Shown piece by piece: positions 13,906 to 21,818 of a DNA stretch of 30,970 nucleotides. Location of the stretch: the NCBI GenBank assembly GCA_029263035.1, contig JAJCYF010000062.1, forward strand, positions 1 to 30,970, in the 5' to 3' direction. This DNA is from Actinomycetes bacterium. Its GTDB lineage: Bacteria; Actinomycetota; CADDZG01; JAHWKV01. How positions within the stretch are numbered: position 1 is the stretch's first letter; each line of letters begins with the position of its first letter. The notes under the pieces were generated by a model. The model did no database searches and was not told where the DNA came from. It saw only the letters and a program-made list of their open reading frames with translations. A program made the position numbers and the translations under genes.

Positions 13906-15046
13906 GAGAATCGCCGAGGCGACGCCGGAGCAGTGGGCGGAGGTGGAGCGAATTCGTCAGTCTTGGATTGATCGTCAGGTGGAGCCGATACCGCACACTC
14001 GCGCGGTGGATGCTTGTCGACGGATCTGGGCTCGGATGGATCTTCCGCCCCCGGTGGTTGTGCAAGCTCCATCGCCGTTCGCGATGGCTCTTTGGTCTGC
14101 TCTGGTTGATCGCATGGATGCGGGGGAGCAGCTCAAGGACCAGCTCAAGGACCAGCTCCGGGACCAGCTCCGGGACCAGCTCGGGGATCAGCTCCGGGAC
14201 CAGCTCTGGGGCCAGCTCGGGGGCCAGATCGGGGGCCAGCTCGGGGATCCGCTCAGGGACCCGCTCTGGGAGCAGCTCAGGGACCAGCTCTGGGAGCAGC
14301 TTCGGGAGCAGCTTCGGGACCAGCTCCGGGGCCAGCTCAAGGAGCAGCTCTGGGGCCAGCTCGCAAGCCAGCTCTGGGAGCAGCTCCGGGACCAGCTCGG
14401 GGAGCAGCTCGGGGTCCAGCTCAAGAACGCTTCCTATTCCTACTGGCACATGGCCTGGGCGGGGTGGATGGAGGGTGGCCTGGCCGTCGGAGCCAATCTC
14501 GACCATGAGATGTATCAAGACTATCGGCTGTGGTGCCTGAGTTGCCCCATGGTAATTGCGCGGCGGGGGCTCGTGGTGACCTGCCAGAATCCAACGGCCA
14601 TCCATTGGGGCGATGGGGGTCTCCACAACGAGCAAGGGCCAGCCTGCGAGTTCTCTGACGGGTGGAAGCTCTGGGCGGTCGATGGTGTCCGTGTGGACGA
14701 ACAGATCGCCCTCCGCCCCGAGACTCAGACCATCGAGCAGATCCATGCCGAAGAGAATGAAGAGGTCCGGCGGGTTCGCATCGACCGGTTCGGGTGGTCC
14801 CGCTACCTGGAAGAGTCGGAGTCGACGGTCCTTGATTGCGGGCGGAACGACATCGAGAACACATACGAGATCCTGGCAGATACGCCGGTCGGTCAGCGAC
14901 TCATTACGCACTGCCCATCGACGGGGCGGCGGTACGCACTCGGCATCCCTGGGGATCCAGTCACGACGCGTGACGAGGCCCAGCAACGACTCTGGGGAGA
15001 CCGCCAGGTGGGCGGCCAACCCATAACGATCATCGGAAGGACTTGA
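13898..15046 (+). CDS. DUF6745-like protein with 25 tandem tetrapeptide repeats
   Basis: A 382-residue protein. Start at GTG 13898 (overlapping the previous stop by 8 bases); GTG 13880 would add six residues. The N-terminus (about 1-76) is helical. It is followed by 25 repeats of four residues, consensus (D/E/G)QL(R/W/G/K), at about residues 77-176, then a C-terminal domain with NPTAIHWGDGGLHNEQGPA and FSDGWKLWAVDGVRVDEQI, and ENEEVRRVRIDRFGWSRYL. That C-terminal pattern is that of DUF6745-type proteins found in many bacteria and phages, which often carry repeats in the same place. Function unknown. Confidence 0.78.
   Translation: MSKRIAEATPEQWAEVERIRQSWIDRQVEPIPHTRAVDACRRIWARMDLPPPVVVQAPSPFAMALWSALVDRMDAGEQLKDQLKDQLRDQLRDQLGDQLRDQLWGQLGGQIGGQLGDPLRDPLWEQLRDQLWEQLREQLRDQLRGQLKEQLWGQLASQLWEQLRDQLGEQLGVQLKNASYSYWHMAWAGWMEGGLAVGANLDHEMYQDYRLWCLSCPMVIARRGLVVTCQNPTAIHWGDGGLHNEQGPACEFSDGWKLWAVDGVRVDEQIALRPETQTIEQIHAEENEEVRRVRIDRFGWSRYLEESESTVLDCGRNDIENTYEILADTPVGQRLITHCPSTGRRYALGIPGDPVTTRDEAQQRLWGDRQVGGQPITIIGRT
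14126..14425 (+). repeat. 12-bp coding minisatellite, 25 units
   Basis: Exactly 300 bases made of 25 units of 12, pattern roughly CAGCTC plus NNG GAN, encoding QL-centred tetrapeptides. CAGCTC is near-invariant while the other positions vary. Slippage-prone at the DNA level; the antisense strand is also open because of the repeat. Confidence 0.92.
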
Positions 15047-15048
15047 AG

Positions 15049-15465
15049 GTGGAAACCATCCAGCAAGCGAACGAAGCTCTCCGCACCCGGTCTCACGAGT
15101 GCATCGACAACGGGGCCGCTGTGGACGTTCCGGCAATGCAGCCCGGTACGTGCTGGGCTCAGGGCGACGTCGGAGTGTTGCGACTGGCCGAGCTCCCGGC
15201 GAAATCGAAGAAGACCGAGTGGCCGATGAACGGCCAGGTGGCTCCCGGGAACACGAAGGGGTCTCGCCACATCGTCCCCGACGAGTTCCGTGGGGCTGTT
15301 CAGTTCTACCGGGTGTCCGACGGGGACGATCTGTCTGACCTGGCGGTCGAGGCGAAGGAGCCGTGGACGCTGACGCACCCGGAGCACGGGGACTGCACGT
15401 TCCAGGCGGGGACCTACCGCCTGGTCCACCAGCAGAACGAGCAGCGGGAGCGGGTGAGGGACTGA
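15049..15465 (+). CDS. Conserved hypothetical protein
   Basis: A 138-residue protein; GTG 15049 has GGAAGGA 8 bases upstream, whereas the TTG at 15043 is too close to it. Signature segments are QPGTCWAQGDVGVLRL, a stretch NTKGSRHIVPDEFRGAVQFY, and LTHPEHGDCTFQAGTYRL followed by a Gln/Arg-rich end. I recognise this arrangement (GSRH, then THPEHG and PxGxY) from proteins often found next to DUF6745-like genes, as here, in bacterial and phage genomes. The function is not known; the pair may work together. Confidence 0.68.
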   Translation: METIQQANEALRTRSHECIDNGAAVDVPAMQPGTCWAQGDVGVLRLAELPAKSKKTEWPMNGQVAPGNTKGSRHIVPDEFRGAVQFYRVSDGDDLSDLAVEAKEPWTLTHPEHGDCTFQAGTYRLVHQQNEQRERVRD

Positions 15466-15659
15466 TGAGGGTCGCGCCGCGGCGATGCAGGAACTGTCGG
15501 ATGGTGAAGCGGCACACGCAGGCGACCGTGAACCATGTGCTGCATTGCCTCCTGACGTTCGTGTTCATTGGTCTGTGGTTCCCGGTGTGGATGTTTCTGT
15601 GGTGGGTTTCGACGTTCAACGCGTGGCGGTGCAACGACTGCGGGGTGAAGAACAAATGA
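15465..15659 (+). CDS. Small membrane protein with two CxxC pairs
   Basis: A 64-residue protein overlapping the previous stop by one base. CRNC lies near residue 8, CNDC near residue 57, and one membrane helix between them (LTFVFIGLWFPVWMFLWWV). The paired cysteines could bind one zinc ion across the membrane-flanking segments if both are on the same side, making a membrane-tethered zinc ribbon hairpin. Basic N-terminus. No family recognised. Confidence 0.6.
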   Translation: MRVAPRRCRNCRMVKRHTQATVNHVLHCLLTFVFIGLWFPVWMFLWWVSTFNAWRCNDCGVKNK

Positions 15660-15844
15660 CCCTGTGCCCCTACTGCCAGGAGCCGCTGGACCTGACGCCC
15701 CACTTCGACGACCTGCGGGCGGTGGGGCACGACGACGCGACGTTCGACAAGGAGTGCGATGTCTGTCACTCGGTGTCCACGGTGAGTATCGTGGTCGAGT
15801 GGAAATCAACCGCTGAAAGGAAACCATGCCCCTCTTCGAAGTAG
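15656..15844 (+). CDS. Small zinc-ribbon protein
   Basis: A 62-residue protein whose ATG overlaps the previous stop by 4 bases. CPYC (about 4-7) and CDVC (about 34-37) form a likely Cys4 zinc ribbon, with LDLTPHFDDLRAVGHDD between. The C-terminus is polar. Zinc ribbons of this size bind nucleic acid or partner proteins. It overlaps the following gene start by 19 bases. Confidence 0.6.
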   Translation: MTLCPYCQEPLDLTPHFDDLRAVGHDDATFDKECDVCHSVSTVSIVVEWKSTAERKPCPSSK

Positions 15845-16020
15845 CCGTGTGGCTGGAGCCCAAGGACAAGACGCCTGGAGAAATCATCCGTATCGAGCGG
15901 TACATCGCCAAGGACGCGGACGCCGCCAAGCGCTGCGCCCTGTACGACGTGGCGTCGCTCGACAGCATGAGCAAGGAAAGGCTGGAGGCCGCGGAGGTGG
16001 CCGTGCGTCCCTTTTGTTGA
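15826..16020 (+). CDS. Small protein, probably frameshifted N-terminal part
   Basis: A 64-residue ORF, ATG 15826 with AAAGGAAA upstream. The sequence FEVAVWLEPKDKTPGEIIRI is beta-strand rich and is followed by a helix (KDADAAKRCALYDVASL). It ends abruptly in VAVRPFC at TGA 16018-16020. Skipping one T in the TTTT run at 16012-16015 continues the protein into an open frame to 16186, so the intended product is probably about 120 residues long. See the next entry. Confidence 0.6.
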   Translation: MPLFEVAVWLEPKDKTPGEIIRIERYIAKDADAAKRCALYDVASLDSMSKERLEAAEVAVRPFC

Positions 16021-16186
16021 GACGCCCATCACCTACCCCATCCCTGCGTCGCGGGAGTGGAGCTTCACCGTGGGGCATGACATCAGCAACATCGGATACG
16101 TCCCGACGACGACCCTCTACTGCAGTGGTGGCGTCAGCGAGTGCCACGCGACCATCGTCAACTGCGACCCACCGGAACAGGAGTAA
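16016..16186 (+). pseudogene. Likely C-terminal part of the preceding gene in the +1 frame
   Basis: An open stretch of 56 codons ending at TAA 16184-16186 with protein-like composition (TPITYPIPASREWSFTVG, then ISNIGYVPTTTLYCSGG, ending in CDPPEQE) but no usable start codon of its own except a weak internal GTG at 16070. It joins in frame to the preceding ORF if one T of TTTT (16012-16015) is skipped. Sequencing error, a real frameshift mutation or +1 programmed frameshifting are all possible. The next gene has its own ribosome-binding site just after this stop. Confidence 0.5.
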
Positions 16187-16188
16187 CC

Positions 16189-16485
16189 ATGTTCGAGCAG
16201 AACTTCGAGGCGCCGCGCGAGCCGGTGACCTTCGACCTCAACCCGTCCATCACCAGCGAGCTCGCCCGCGAGCATGAGAACCACTACTCGAACCTCTCGT
16301 GGGAAGAGTTCGTCGAGATGGTCCTGGCCACCGGAATCGTTCAGATCCAGGCGACGCGCATGCGCCAGGAGGCCATCAATGACCCGAGCCACCGTGCCCG
16401 GCGCTCCCAGGCCAGAGCGGACCGCGCTGCCAACGTCGGTCAGGTACGGTCGGGGCACGGACGGATCCCCGAGCACGGCCGATGA
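16189..16485 (+). CDS. Small hypothetical protein
   Basis: A 98-residue protein with AGGAG 7 bases before ATG 16189. Acidic helical N-terminal half (LAREHENHYSNLSWEEFVEM) and a basic C-terminal half (HRARRSQARADRAAN, ending EHGR). No family recognised. Its stop overlaps the glycosyltransferase start by 4 bases, so it heads the glycan operon or is co-transcribed with it. Confidence 0.6.
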   Translation: MFEQNFEAPREPVTFDLNPSITSELAREHENHYSNLSWEEFVEMVLATGIVQIQATRMRQEAINDPSHRARRSQARADRAANVGQVRSGHGRIPEHGR

Positions 16486-17147
16486 TCGACATCTCGATTC
16501 TCACCCCGAGCCGCGGGCGACCAACAGGGCTCCAGCGGCACATGGATTCGTTTCTCGACAACGCGGTGGTGCCAGGGCGCATCGAGGTCCTGGCCTATGT
16601 GGACGACGACGACCCGGCGCTGGAGACGTACCGGAAGATGCCGGGCGTCCAGGTCGGGCCGCCGCAATCGGTGTCGGTCTCGTGGAACGACTTGGCGGCG
16701 CGAGCGACGGGCCAGTACCTGATGATGGGGAACGACGACTTAGTGATGCGCTCGATGGGCTGGGATAGCATGTTCCTGGAGGCTGCTCTCCCAGCGGACG
16801 GCATCTTCGTGGCGTGGTTCTCGGACGGGATCAATGACGGGCGGCACTGCGCGTTCCCGATCGTGTCGCGGGAGTGGTATCAGGCGTTGGGGAGTTTCTC
16901 GCCGGGGATCTTCGAGTTCTTCTACAATGACACCTGGGTCTTCGACGTCGGGAAGATGGTGGACCGGCTGTTGTACATGGACGACGTGAAGATGGCGCAC
17001 ATCCATCATTCGGTGACACGCAAGAAGGACGAGACGACGGTGCGTAACCGGAACCGTGGCCAGCATGGCCGGGACACGAAGCTGTACCGTGAGACGGTCG
17101 GTGTGCGAGAGCAGTGGGCTGAGAAGCTCCGGAAGGTGATGGGATGA
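16482..17147 (+). CDS. Glycosyltransferase, GT-A (family 2-like)
   Basis: A 221-residue protein. The N-terminus DISILTPSRGRPTGLQRH is the nucleotide-sugar-binding strand of GT2-type enzymes. VDDDDP (about 40-45) and MGNDD (about 82-86, the DxD-like metal and diphosphate site) follow. The middle includes WFSDGINDGRHCAFPIVSRE and FEFFYNDTWVFDVG, where an acidic residue could act as catalytic base. Such enzymes transfer a sugar from UDP- or GDP-sugar to an acceptor. The ATGA overlap couples it to the preceding small gene and to the RNA ligase downstream. No membrane helix, so it is cytoplasmic. Acceptor unknown. Confidence 0.8.
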   Translation: MIDISILTPSRGRPTGLQRHMDSFLDNAVVPGRIEVLAYVDDDDPALETYRKMPGVQVGPPQSVSVSWNDLAARATGQYLMMGNDDLVMRSMGWDSMFLEAALPADGIFVAWFSDGINDGRHCAFPIVSREWYQALGSFSPGIFEFFYNDTWVFDVGKMVDRLLYMDDVKMAHIHHSVTRKKDETTVRNRNRGQHGRDTKLYRETVGVREQWAEKLRKVMG

Positions 17148-17704
17148 AGAAGGTACCGACGATCTTCGTGCGAAGCGCCGAGAAGCGGCACCTGGTCACC
17201 GACGAGGTGAACCCGGTGTGCGCGTGGGTGTTCAAGGGCGAAGGCGTTGCGACGCGGAAGCTCGACGGCATGTGCTGCAAGGTCGAAGGCGGCCGTCTGT
17301 TCAAGCGCCGCGAGGTGAAGAAGGGCAGGGCGGCGCCCCCGGGGTTCATTCTCGAGGAAGAGGACCCGAACACGGGGAAGTCGTTCGGGTGGGTCCTGGC
17401 TGACCTGGACTCGAAGGAGGACCAGTACTTCCGCGAGGCGTTCGAGGACGGCCCGTACGCCGATGGGACCTACGAACTCATCGGACCCAAGGTCCAGGGC
17501 GGAGCGGAGGGGCCGGGCGACCGCCACGTGCTCGTTCGGCACAGTCCGGAGAATCTCGGGTTCAGCAGTCAGCCGCCCCGCCACTTCTTCGGGCTCGCCG
17601 AGTGGTTGTCGGGGCAAGACATTGAGGGCATCGTCTGGCACCACCCGGATGGCCGGATGGCGAAGATCAAGAAGCGAGACTTCGGGCTTGGGAGATCTGC
17701 ATGA
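17144..17704 (+). CDS. RNA ligase, DUF5565/Rnl1-like nucleotidyltransferase
   Basis: A 186-residue ligase core. Motif I is KLDG (Lys39 is the expected AMP-carrying lysine), then FKRREVKKGR (about 53-62), YELIGPK (about 110-116), EGIVWHHPDG (about 161-170) and motif V AKIKKRDFG (about 173-181). The order and spacing match short RNA ligases of the DUF5565 group; the usual extra C-terminal domain is absent. Phage RNA ligases repair host tRNA cut by defence nucleases. Its place in a sugar-gene operon, with 4-base overlaps on both sides, is unusual and leaves open another substrate. Confidence 0.82.
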   Translation: MKKVPTIFVRSAEKRHLVTDEVNPVCAWVFKGEGVATRKLDGMCCKVEGGRLFKRREVKKGRAAPPGFILEEEDPNTGKSFGWVLADLDSKEDQYFREAFEDGPYADGTYELIGPKVQGGAEGPGDRHVLVRHSPENLGFSSQPPRHFFGLAEWLSGQDIEGIVWHHPDGRMAKIKKRDFGLGRSA

Positions 17705-18975
17705 AGGTTGGCATCGTGGGGCTCGGGAAGCTCGGCTTCCCCGTCGCCGTGGCCATGGCGCTCAGGGGGCATGAGGTCCGTGGCTACGACATCGACCCGG
17801 ACCGCATGAAGCACGAGGTCGGCCCCTGGCGCGAGGCGGGTCCCGACGGCGTCGATCCCATCGATGCTGTGGTCGAGGAGACGCGCGGGAAGATTCGGTT
17901 CTGCGATATGCGGGAGCTGGTCCGCGAGTCGGATCTGGTGTTCTTCGCCGTGCAGACCCCGTCGGACCCGCGCTGGGACGGCGCGCGCCCCATCGACGGG
18001 ATCGGCGCGGACTTCAGCTACGCGTGGCTCGAGCAGTCGGTGAAGACTGCGGCGGAGTGCGTGGACGGCCCGGCGACGTTCGTGGTGATCTCGACGGTCC
18101 TGCCGGGGACTATGCGGAACCGCATCGCCCCGCTGGTCCCGGACGGCGTGTCGCTCCTGTACAACCCGTATTTCATCGCGATGGGGACGGTGATCCGCGA
18201 CTTCCTGCACCCGGAGTTCCAGCTGGTGGGGTACGGCGATGAGTTGCCGCCTGCCACTCTGGATCTGCGTTCTTTGTACTCGACGACCAGCCCGAGCGCT
18301 CCGGTGATCTACGGGTCGTGGGAGACGATCGAGACCGCGAAGATGGCGTACAACACGTTCATCGGCCTCAAGATCATCTTCGCGAACAACGTCATGGAGA
18401 TGTGCGACAAGATTCCGCACGCCGACTGCGACGCTGTGTCGCGGATTCTCGAGTCCGCGACGGACCGGCTCATCTCGCCCAAGTATCTCCGTGGTGGCAT
18501 GGGAGATGGCGGCGCCTGTCACCCAAGAGATCAGGCTGCGTTGTCGTGGCTGGCGGGGAATCTGGGCGTTCCGAACGTGTTCCGGGATGTGATCCGGGTT
18601 CGCGAGGAGCAGGCGTTCGCGCTCGTCGTTCGGATGCTCTCGGCGTCTGAGCGAACGGGTCTTCCGATGGCGATCCTGGGTACGGCGTTCAAGGCGGGGA
18701 CGAACATCGAGTTCGGGTCGTGCGCGCTGCTGTGCTGGGAGCTGCTTGGCGGCCAGGACAAGTGGGCGAAGCGGTGGGACCCGTACATGGGTCGCAACGA
18801 CGAGGGTGTGTTCGACGGACCGCATGTGTACCTGATCGGTTGCAACCATGCGGAGGTGATCGAGAAGGCGCAAGAGCTGCCGGTGGGGTCGGTGGTGATC
18901 GACCCGTGGCGCCAGGTGGGTGAGTGTCGCGGGGTGGAAGTGCATCGGATTGGCGAGGCGGGACGGGGAAGTTGA
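17701..18975 (+). CDS. Nucleotide-sugar dehydrogenase (UDP-glucose/GDP-mannose dehydrogenase family)
   Basis: A 424-residue NAD-dependent enzyme that would oxidise the C6 alcohol of a UDP- or GDP-sugar to a uronic acid. The Rossmann loop is GLGKLG (7-12). STVLPGT (131-137), YNPYFIAMG (154-162, in place of the usual NPEFLREG), ETAKMAYN (211-218, with the family Lys and Asn) and the catalytic cysteine loop GGACHPRD (Cys273) are in family order, followed by the C-terminal domain with GTAFKAGTN. All key residues are present, so it is likely active. The product would feed the neighbouring glycosyltransferases with charged sugars. Rare in phages. Confidence 0.88.
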   Translation: MKVGIVGLGKLGFPVAVAMALRGHEVRGYDIDPDRMKHEVGPWREAGPDGVDPIDAVVEETRGKIRFCDMRELVRESDLVFFAVQTPSDPRWDGARPIDGIGADFSYAWLEQSVKTAAECVDGPATFVVISTVLPGTMRNRIAPLVPDGVSLLYNPYFIAMGTVIRDFLHPEFQLVGYGDELPPATLDLRSLYSTTSPSAPVIYGSWETIETAKMAYNTFIGLKIIFANNVMEMCDKIPHADCDAVSRILESATDRLISPKYLRGGMGDGGACHPRDQAALSWLAGNLGVPNVFRDVIRVREEQAFALVVRMLSASERTGLPMAILGTAFKAGTNIEFGSCALLCWELLGGQDKWAKRWDPYMGRNDEGVFDGPHVYLIGCNHAEVIEKAQELPVGSVVIDPWRQVGECRGVEVHRIGEAGRGS

Positions 18976-19757
18976 CCACCACCGCAGCCATCTACCGGTG
19001 CCTCTACGGCGAGGACTACGTCCGCCAATCGATCGCGTCGATTCTGCCCCACGTCGACCGTGTGCTCTTCTGTCTCCACGACCAGCCCTGGGGGGAGGTC
19101 CATCAGGTCAAGTACCGGGACGCCACAATCGAGTTCCCGGCCCGGTTCGACCGGATCCTCGAGCTCGCCCGCGAAGCGGCCGGGGACAAGTTCCTGCGCG
19201 TCCACCACTACCAGCCCCGTCCCCACGGGGAGTTCGGGGCGCTCATCGACCGGTTCGCGTGGCGTACCTTCGATCGGGTGGTTCTGATGGAGCCGGACCA
19301 GGTCTTCCTGCCCGACCAGGCGGCGCGGTTCTTCGCCGAGCCCACGGGTGAGCTGCCCGTCTGCGCCTCTCAGGTCGAGCTGTGGCGGCCCCCGCACGTC
19401 CATGAGTGGTATCGGGTCCCTGAGCGCCGCATGCGCCACGGGCCCGTCCTGTGGGATCTGGGGGCGCAAGACAGCGTCCCGGACGCGGGCACGGCTGCGG
19501 GGACGGGTGGGAGCTGGATCACGTCTGAGGCTGTCTGCCACAACTTCGGGTTCGCGGTGTCCCGGCGGACGATGTTCTGGAAGCACATGGTGGCCATTGC
19601 GATGGCCCGCTCGATCGGCGACTCGAACCCTGACCCGGAGTGGTACGAGAAGAAGTGGCTCAGGTGGCAGCCCGACACAGAAGACTTGGAGATATCCATG
19701 AAGCACTCGCACACCATTCCGCGGGTCGATCGGTACGAAGGCGCGGTGCCGCTGTGA
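18972..19757 (+). CDS. Glycosyltransferase-like protein (GT-A)
   Basis: A 261-residue protein, start TTG 18972 overlapping the dehydrogenase stop (TTGA). YRCLYGEDYVRQSIASILPH near the N-terminus is like the start of family-2-type GTs that handle 'face-the-viewer' donors. VVLMEPDQVF (103-112) holds the metal-binding acidic site in the form ExDx. Downstream are SQVELWRPPHVHEWYRVPE and a His/Asn-rich part (SEAVCHNFGFAVS) that may bind the acceptor. Cytosolic; donor and acceptor unknown. Confidence 0.72.
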   Translation: MTTTAAIYRCLYGEDYVRQSIASILPHVDRVLFCLHDQPWGEVHQVKYRDATIEFPARFDRILELAREAAGDKFLRVHHYQPRPHGEFGALIDRFAWRTFDRVVLMEPDQVFLPDQAARFFAEPTGELPVCASQVELWRPPHVHEWYRVPERRMRHGPVLWDLGAQDSVPDAGTAAGTGGSWITSEAVCHNFGFAVSRRTMFWKHMVAIAMARSIGDSNPDPEWYEKKWLRWQPDTEDLEISMKHSHTIPRVDRYEGAVPL

Positions 19758-20482
19758 CGTGGGAGCGGCTTCCCGTCGATGACGTCGGATACTTCAGCCC
19801 GAAGATCCTGGACGAGATGGATGACAACGAAGTCCGTGTCTGGGCAGAGGCCTTCGAGTCGCGTCGGTACGGTGGGTGGCGGAACGTCGACAACCGTTGG
19901 CGCGAGTGCCTGGGGCTGGACTCCACCCGAGACAAGACGGTCCTGGACTATGGGTGCGGGTTCGGTATCGAGTCGCTCCAGTTCGCTCGGAACGGGTGCG
20001 ATGTCATTTGTGGCGACATCAACCCGGAGAGCGTCGGTGCGGCGGTCCGGGTCCTGAGTGCGTTCGGGCACGAGCCCAGGTCTGCCATGATTCGGGAGGA
20101 CGCTCCGTTCTTCCCCGATACGCCGCTCGAGTACGACGTCTTCTACTCGAATGGGGTGCTCCACCATACGCCGTTCATCTCTGACATCCTTCGGGCGTCG
20201 CTTCGGGGGCTTCGCGGGGATGGAGAGATCCGTCTCATGCTCTACAGTGACCGGGCGTGGGTGGCGAAGGTGGGCGGGCCGCTGCCGGGGATCGACAAAG
20301 ATGTGAGGTCCCACCCGAAGTTCAGGCGGTTCGTTCGGGCGATGGACGGGCCGCACAGCACGTACGCGGACTGGTACTCCCCCGAGAAGGTTGGAGCTCG
20401 GTTGCCGTTCCTGAGGGTGATCTCTTACGACTACATTGCGAAGGGTGGAATCTATTGCGCGTTAATCCTGGCCCCGCGATGA
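19754..20482 (+). CDS. SAM-dependent methyltransferase (class I)
   Basis: A 242-residue protein, GTG 19754 overlapping the previous stop by 4 bases. Motif I is VLDYGCGFGIE (63-73), motif II acidic residue in GDINPES (87-93), and a motif-IV-like YDVFYSNGVLHHTPF (near 126-140). The fold is class I Rossmann. NGVLHHT is typical of small-molecule and sugar methyltransferases of the UbiE/COQ5-like group. In this operon sugar O- or N-methylation is the natural guess. Confidence 0.82.
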   Translation: MTWERLPVDDVGYFSPKILDEMDDNEVRVWAEAFESRRYGGWRNVDNRWRECLGLDSTRDKTVLDYGCGFGIESLQFARNGCDVICGDINPESVGAAVRVLSAFGHEPRSAMIREDAPFFPDTPLEYDVFYSNGVLHHTPFISDILRASLRGLRGDGEIRLMLYSDRAWVAKVGGPLPGIDKDVRSHPKFRRFVRAMDGPHSTYADWYSPEKVGARLPFLRVISYDYIAKGGIYCALILAPR

Positions 20483-21261
20483 GCGAGTACGCGGGGTGGT
20501 GGCTCAACCGTCAGTCTGGCGGATGGTCGAAGTCGGTCAACACCAAGGTCATTGGTCGGCGCTTCCCGGCTGACCTTGAGGCGTTCGAGGGCTGGGCTCC
20601 GATGGAGTCGGTCGCCGTTGGAGACGAGATTCTCTCGGTTGGCATCGATCGTCCTGGCGCGGTGATCCCGATCGTGCGTGGCGAGAGCCGCGTGGATTCG
20701 CTCTGCGCCGTCTGCACCCGCAACGACTTGCCGGCATACGTCGCGATGGAGAGGGATTTCCTATACACATGGGGTGCCCTCCCGTGGACGAGCGGTCATG
20801 TGGGTGGTGTCGCCCCTGCTGCTGAGTGGTCGATCGCCCGGGGTCGAAATCAATCGCTAGCGGCGGCCCCGGTGACGTCGCACGTTCTCATCTGTGACAT
20901 CGACACGCGGTCGACGCCGGAGCAGATCCAGGCCGCGGTTGATCACTACAACGGGTCGCCGTTCATGATCGGTGGCATCGAGCATCGAGCGGGCGGGAGC
21001 CACTGGCGGTACATGATGATGCCGCGCGCCTTGGCGGATTCGTTCCTGTTCGATGAGGAGTTCTCTGGGATCTTCTGCGAGGATGGAGAGTGGATCAGCC
21101 GGATGGCGATAGCTGGCTACGTGTTCGACACTGTGGAGACGGGATGGCGCCCCCCGGGTCATCCAAGGAATCGAGGGATTTACATGCGGCATCTCGATCG
21201 AAACAAGAAGCTGATCTGCGAGAAGGTCATGGGTCGGATCGAGGGTCTGCCGTGCGTGTAG
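20479..21261 (+). CDS. Glycosyltransferase-like protein (GT-A)
   Basis: A 260-residue protein starting at ATG 20479 with ATGA overlap. The first 65 residues look like an added domain. Then comes AVIPIVRGESRVDSLCAVCT, HVLICDIDTRS (136-146; Asp140 and Asp142 as DxD metal site), MIGGIEHRAGGSHWRYMMMP and FCEDGEWISRMAIAGYVF (199-216; the ED pair of family-2 GTs). This is the arrangement of GT-A enzymes that read 'galactosyl- or N-acetylhexosaminyl-transfer' type acceptors, but the exact donor cannot be told. Confidence 0.68.
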   Translation: MSEYAGWWLNRQSGGWSKSVNTKVIGRRFPADLEAFEGWAPMESVAVGDEILSVGIDRPGAVIPIVRGESRVDSLCAVCTRNDLPAYVAMERDFLYTWGALPWTSGHVGGVAPAAEWSIARGRNQSLAAAPVTSHVLICDIDTRSTPEQIQAAVDHYNGSPFMIGGIEHRAGGSHWRYMMMPRALADSFLFDEEFSGIFCEDGEWISRMAIAGYVFDTVETGWRPPGHPRNRGIYMRHLDRNKKLICEKVMGRIEGLPCV

Positions 21262-21818
21262 ATGACTGGACTGGTCGATCGAATGCTGGGAAGGGCGCTC
21301 GTGAGCTTTCGGACGACGACGGGATCATGGCTCGCATTGCCCAGATGGTCGGCGATCGCGACGTCTGGGATATCGGGTGTGGACGTGGCCGCCTGGTGCA
21401 GTTCATCCCGATCGAGCAGTACTACGGGGTCGACGCAGACTCGAAGGCTATCGATCGGGCTCGCGAGAACTTTGGAGACTACCGGTTCGCCGTCGCTGAT
21501 GTGCGGGTGGAAGTCGTCCGGACGGGGCCGCTGGTTGTCTTGTCGAACGTCCTCATGCACAACCCGGACGATGATTGCCGGGCGATCCTCTCTAATCTTC
21601 CGCTTGCCCGGCGGGCTCTGGTCGCTGAGACCATGGACCCTCAGTTCCGAGATCTAGATGGCGCGATCCCCTGCTACAACCGTTCGGTTGAGGAGCTCGA
21701 TGAGATATTTGCTGGGTGGGAGCGTGTCGTCTACGAAGAGATGGAGTCAAAGTACCTGACTGAGAAAGAAGGCGCGCCCGTCATGACGCACATCGCGGGA
21801 TGGGAGAGGCCATCGTGA
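21252..21818 (+). CDS. SAM-dependent methyltransferase (class I, short)
   Basis: A 188-residue protein. I place the start at GTG 21252 with GAGGG about 7 bases upstream; it overlaps the previous gene by 10 bases. Motif I VWDIGCGRGRLV (38-49), acidic residue at the end of strand 2 in YYGVDADS (57-64), and VVLSNVLMHNP as motif IV. The C-terminal half has EEMESKYLTEKEG. Small class I methyltransferases of this size act on small molecules or sugars. Co-expressed with the neighbouring radical SAM gene (GTGA overlap). Confidence 0.8.
   Translation: MRVDDWTGRSNAGKGARELSDDDGIMARIAQMVGDRDVWDIGCGRGRLVQFIPIEQYYGVDADSKAIDRARENFGDYRFAVADVRVEVVRTGPLVVLSNVLMHNPDDDCRAILSNLPLARRALVAETMDPQFRDLDGAIPCYNRSVEELDEIFAGWERVVYEEMESKYLTEKEGAPVMTHIAGWERPS

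Noticed and set aside
13709..15769. A 686-codon open frame on the minus strand
   Set aside because: It lies antisense to at least five overlapping + strand genes with ribosome-binding sites; it is open because the QL repeat and GC-rich third positions avoid stops in antisense. Its translation is Pro/Leu/Arg low-complexity.
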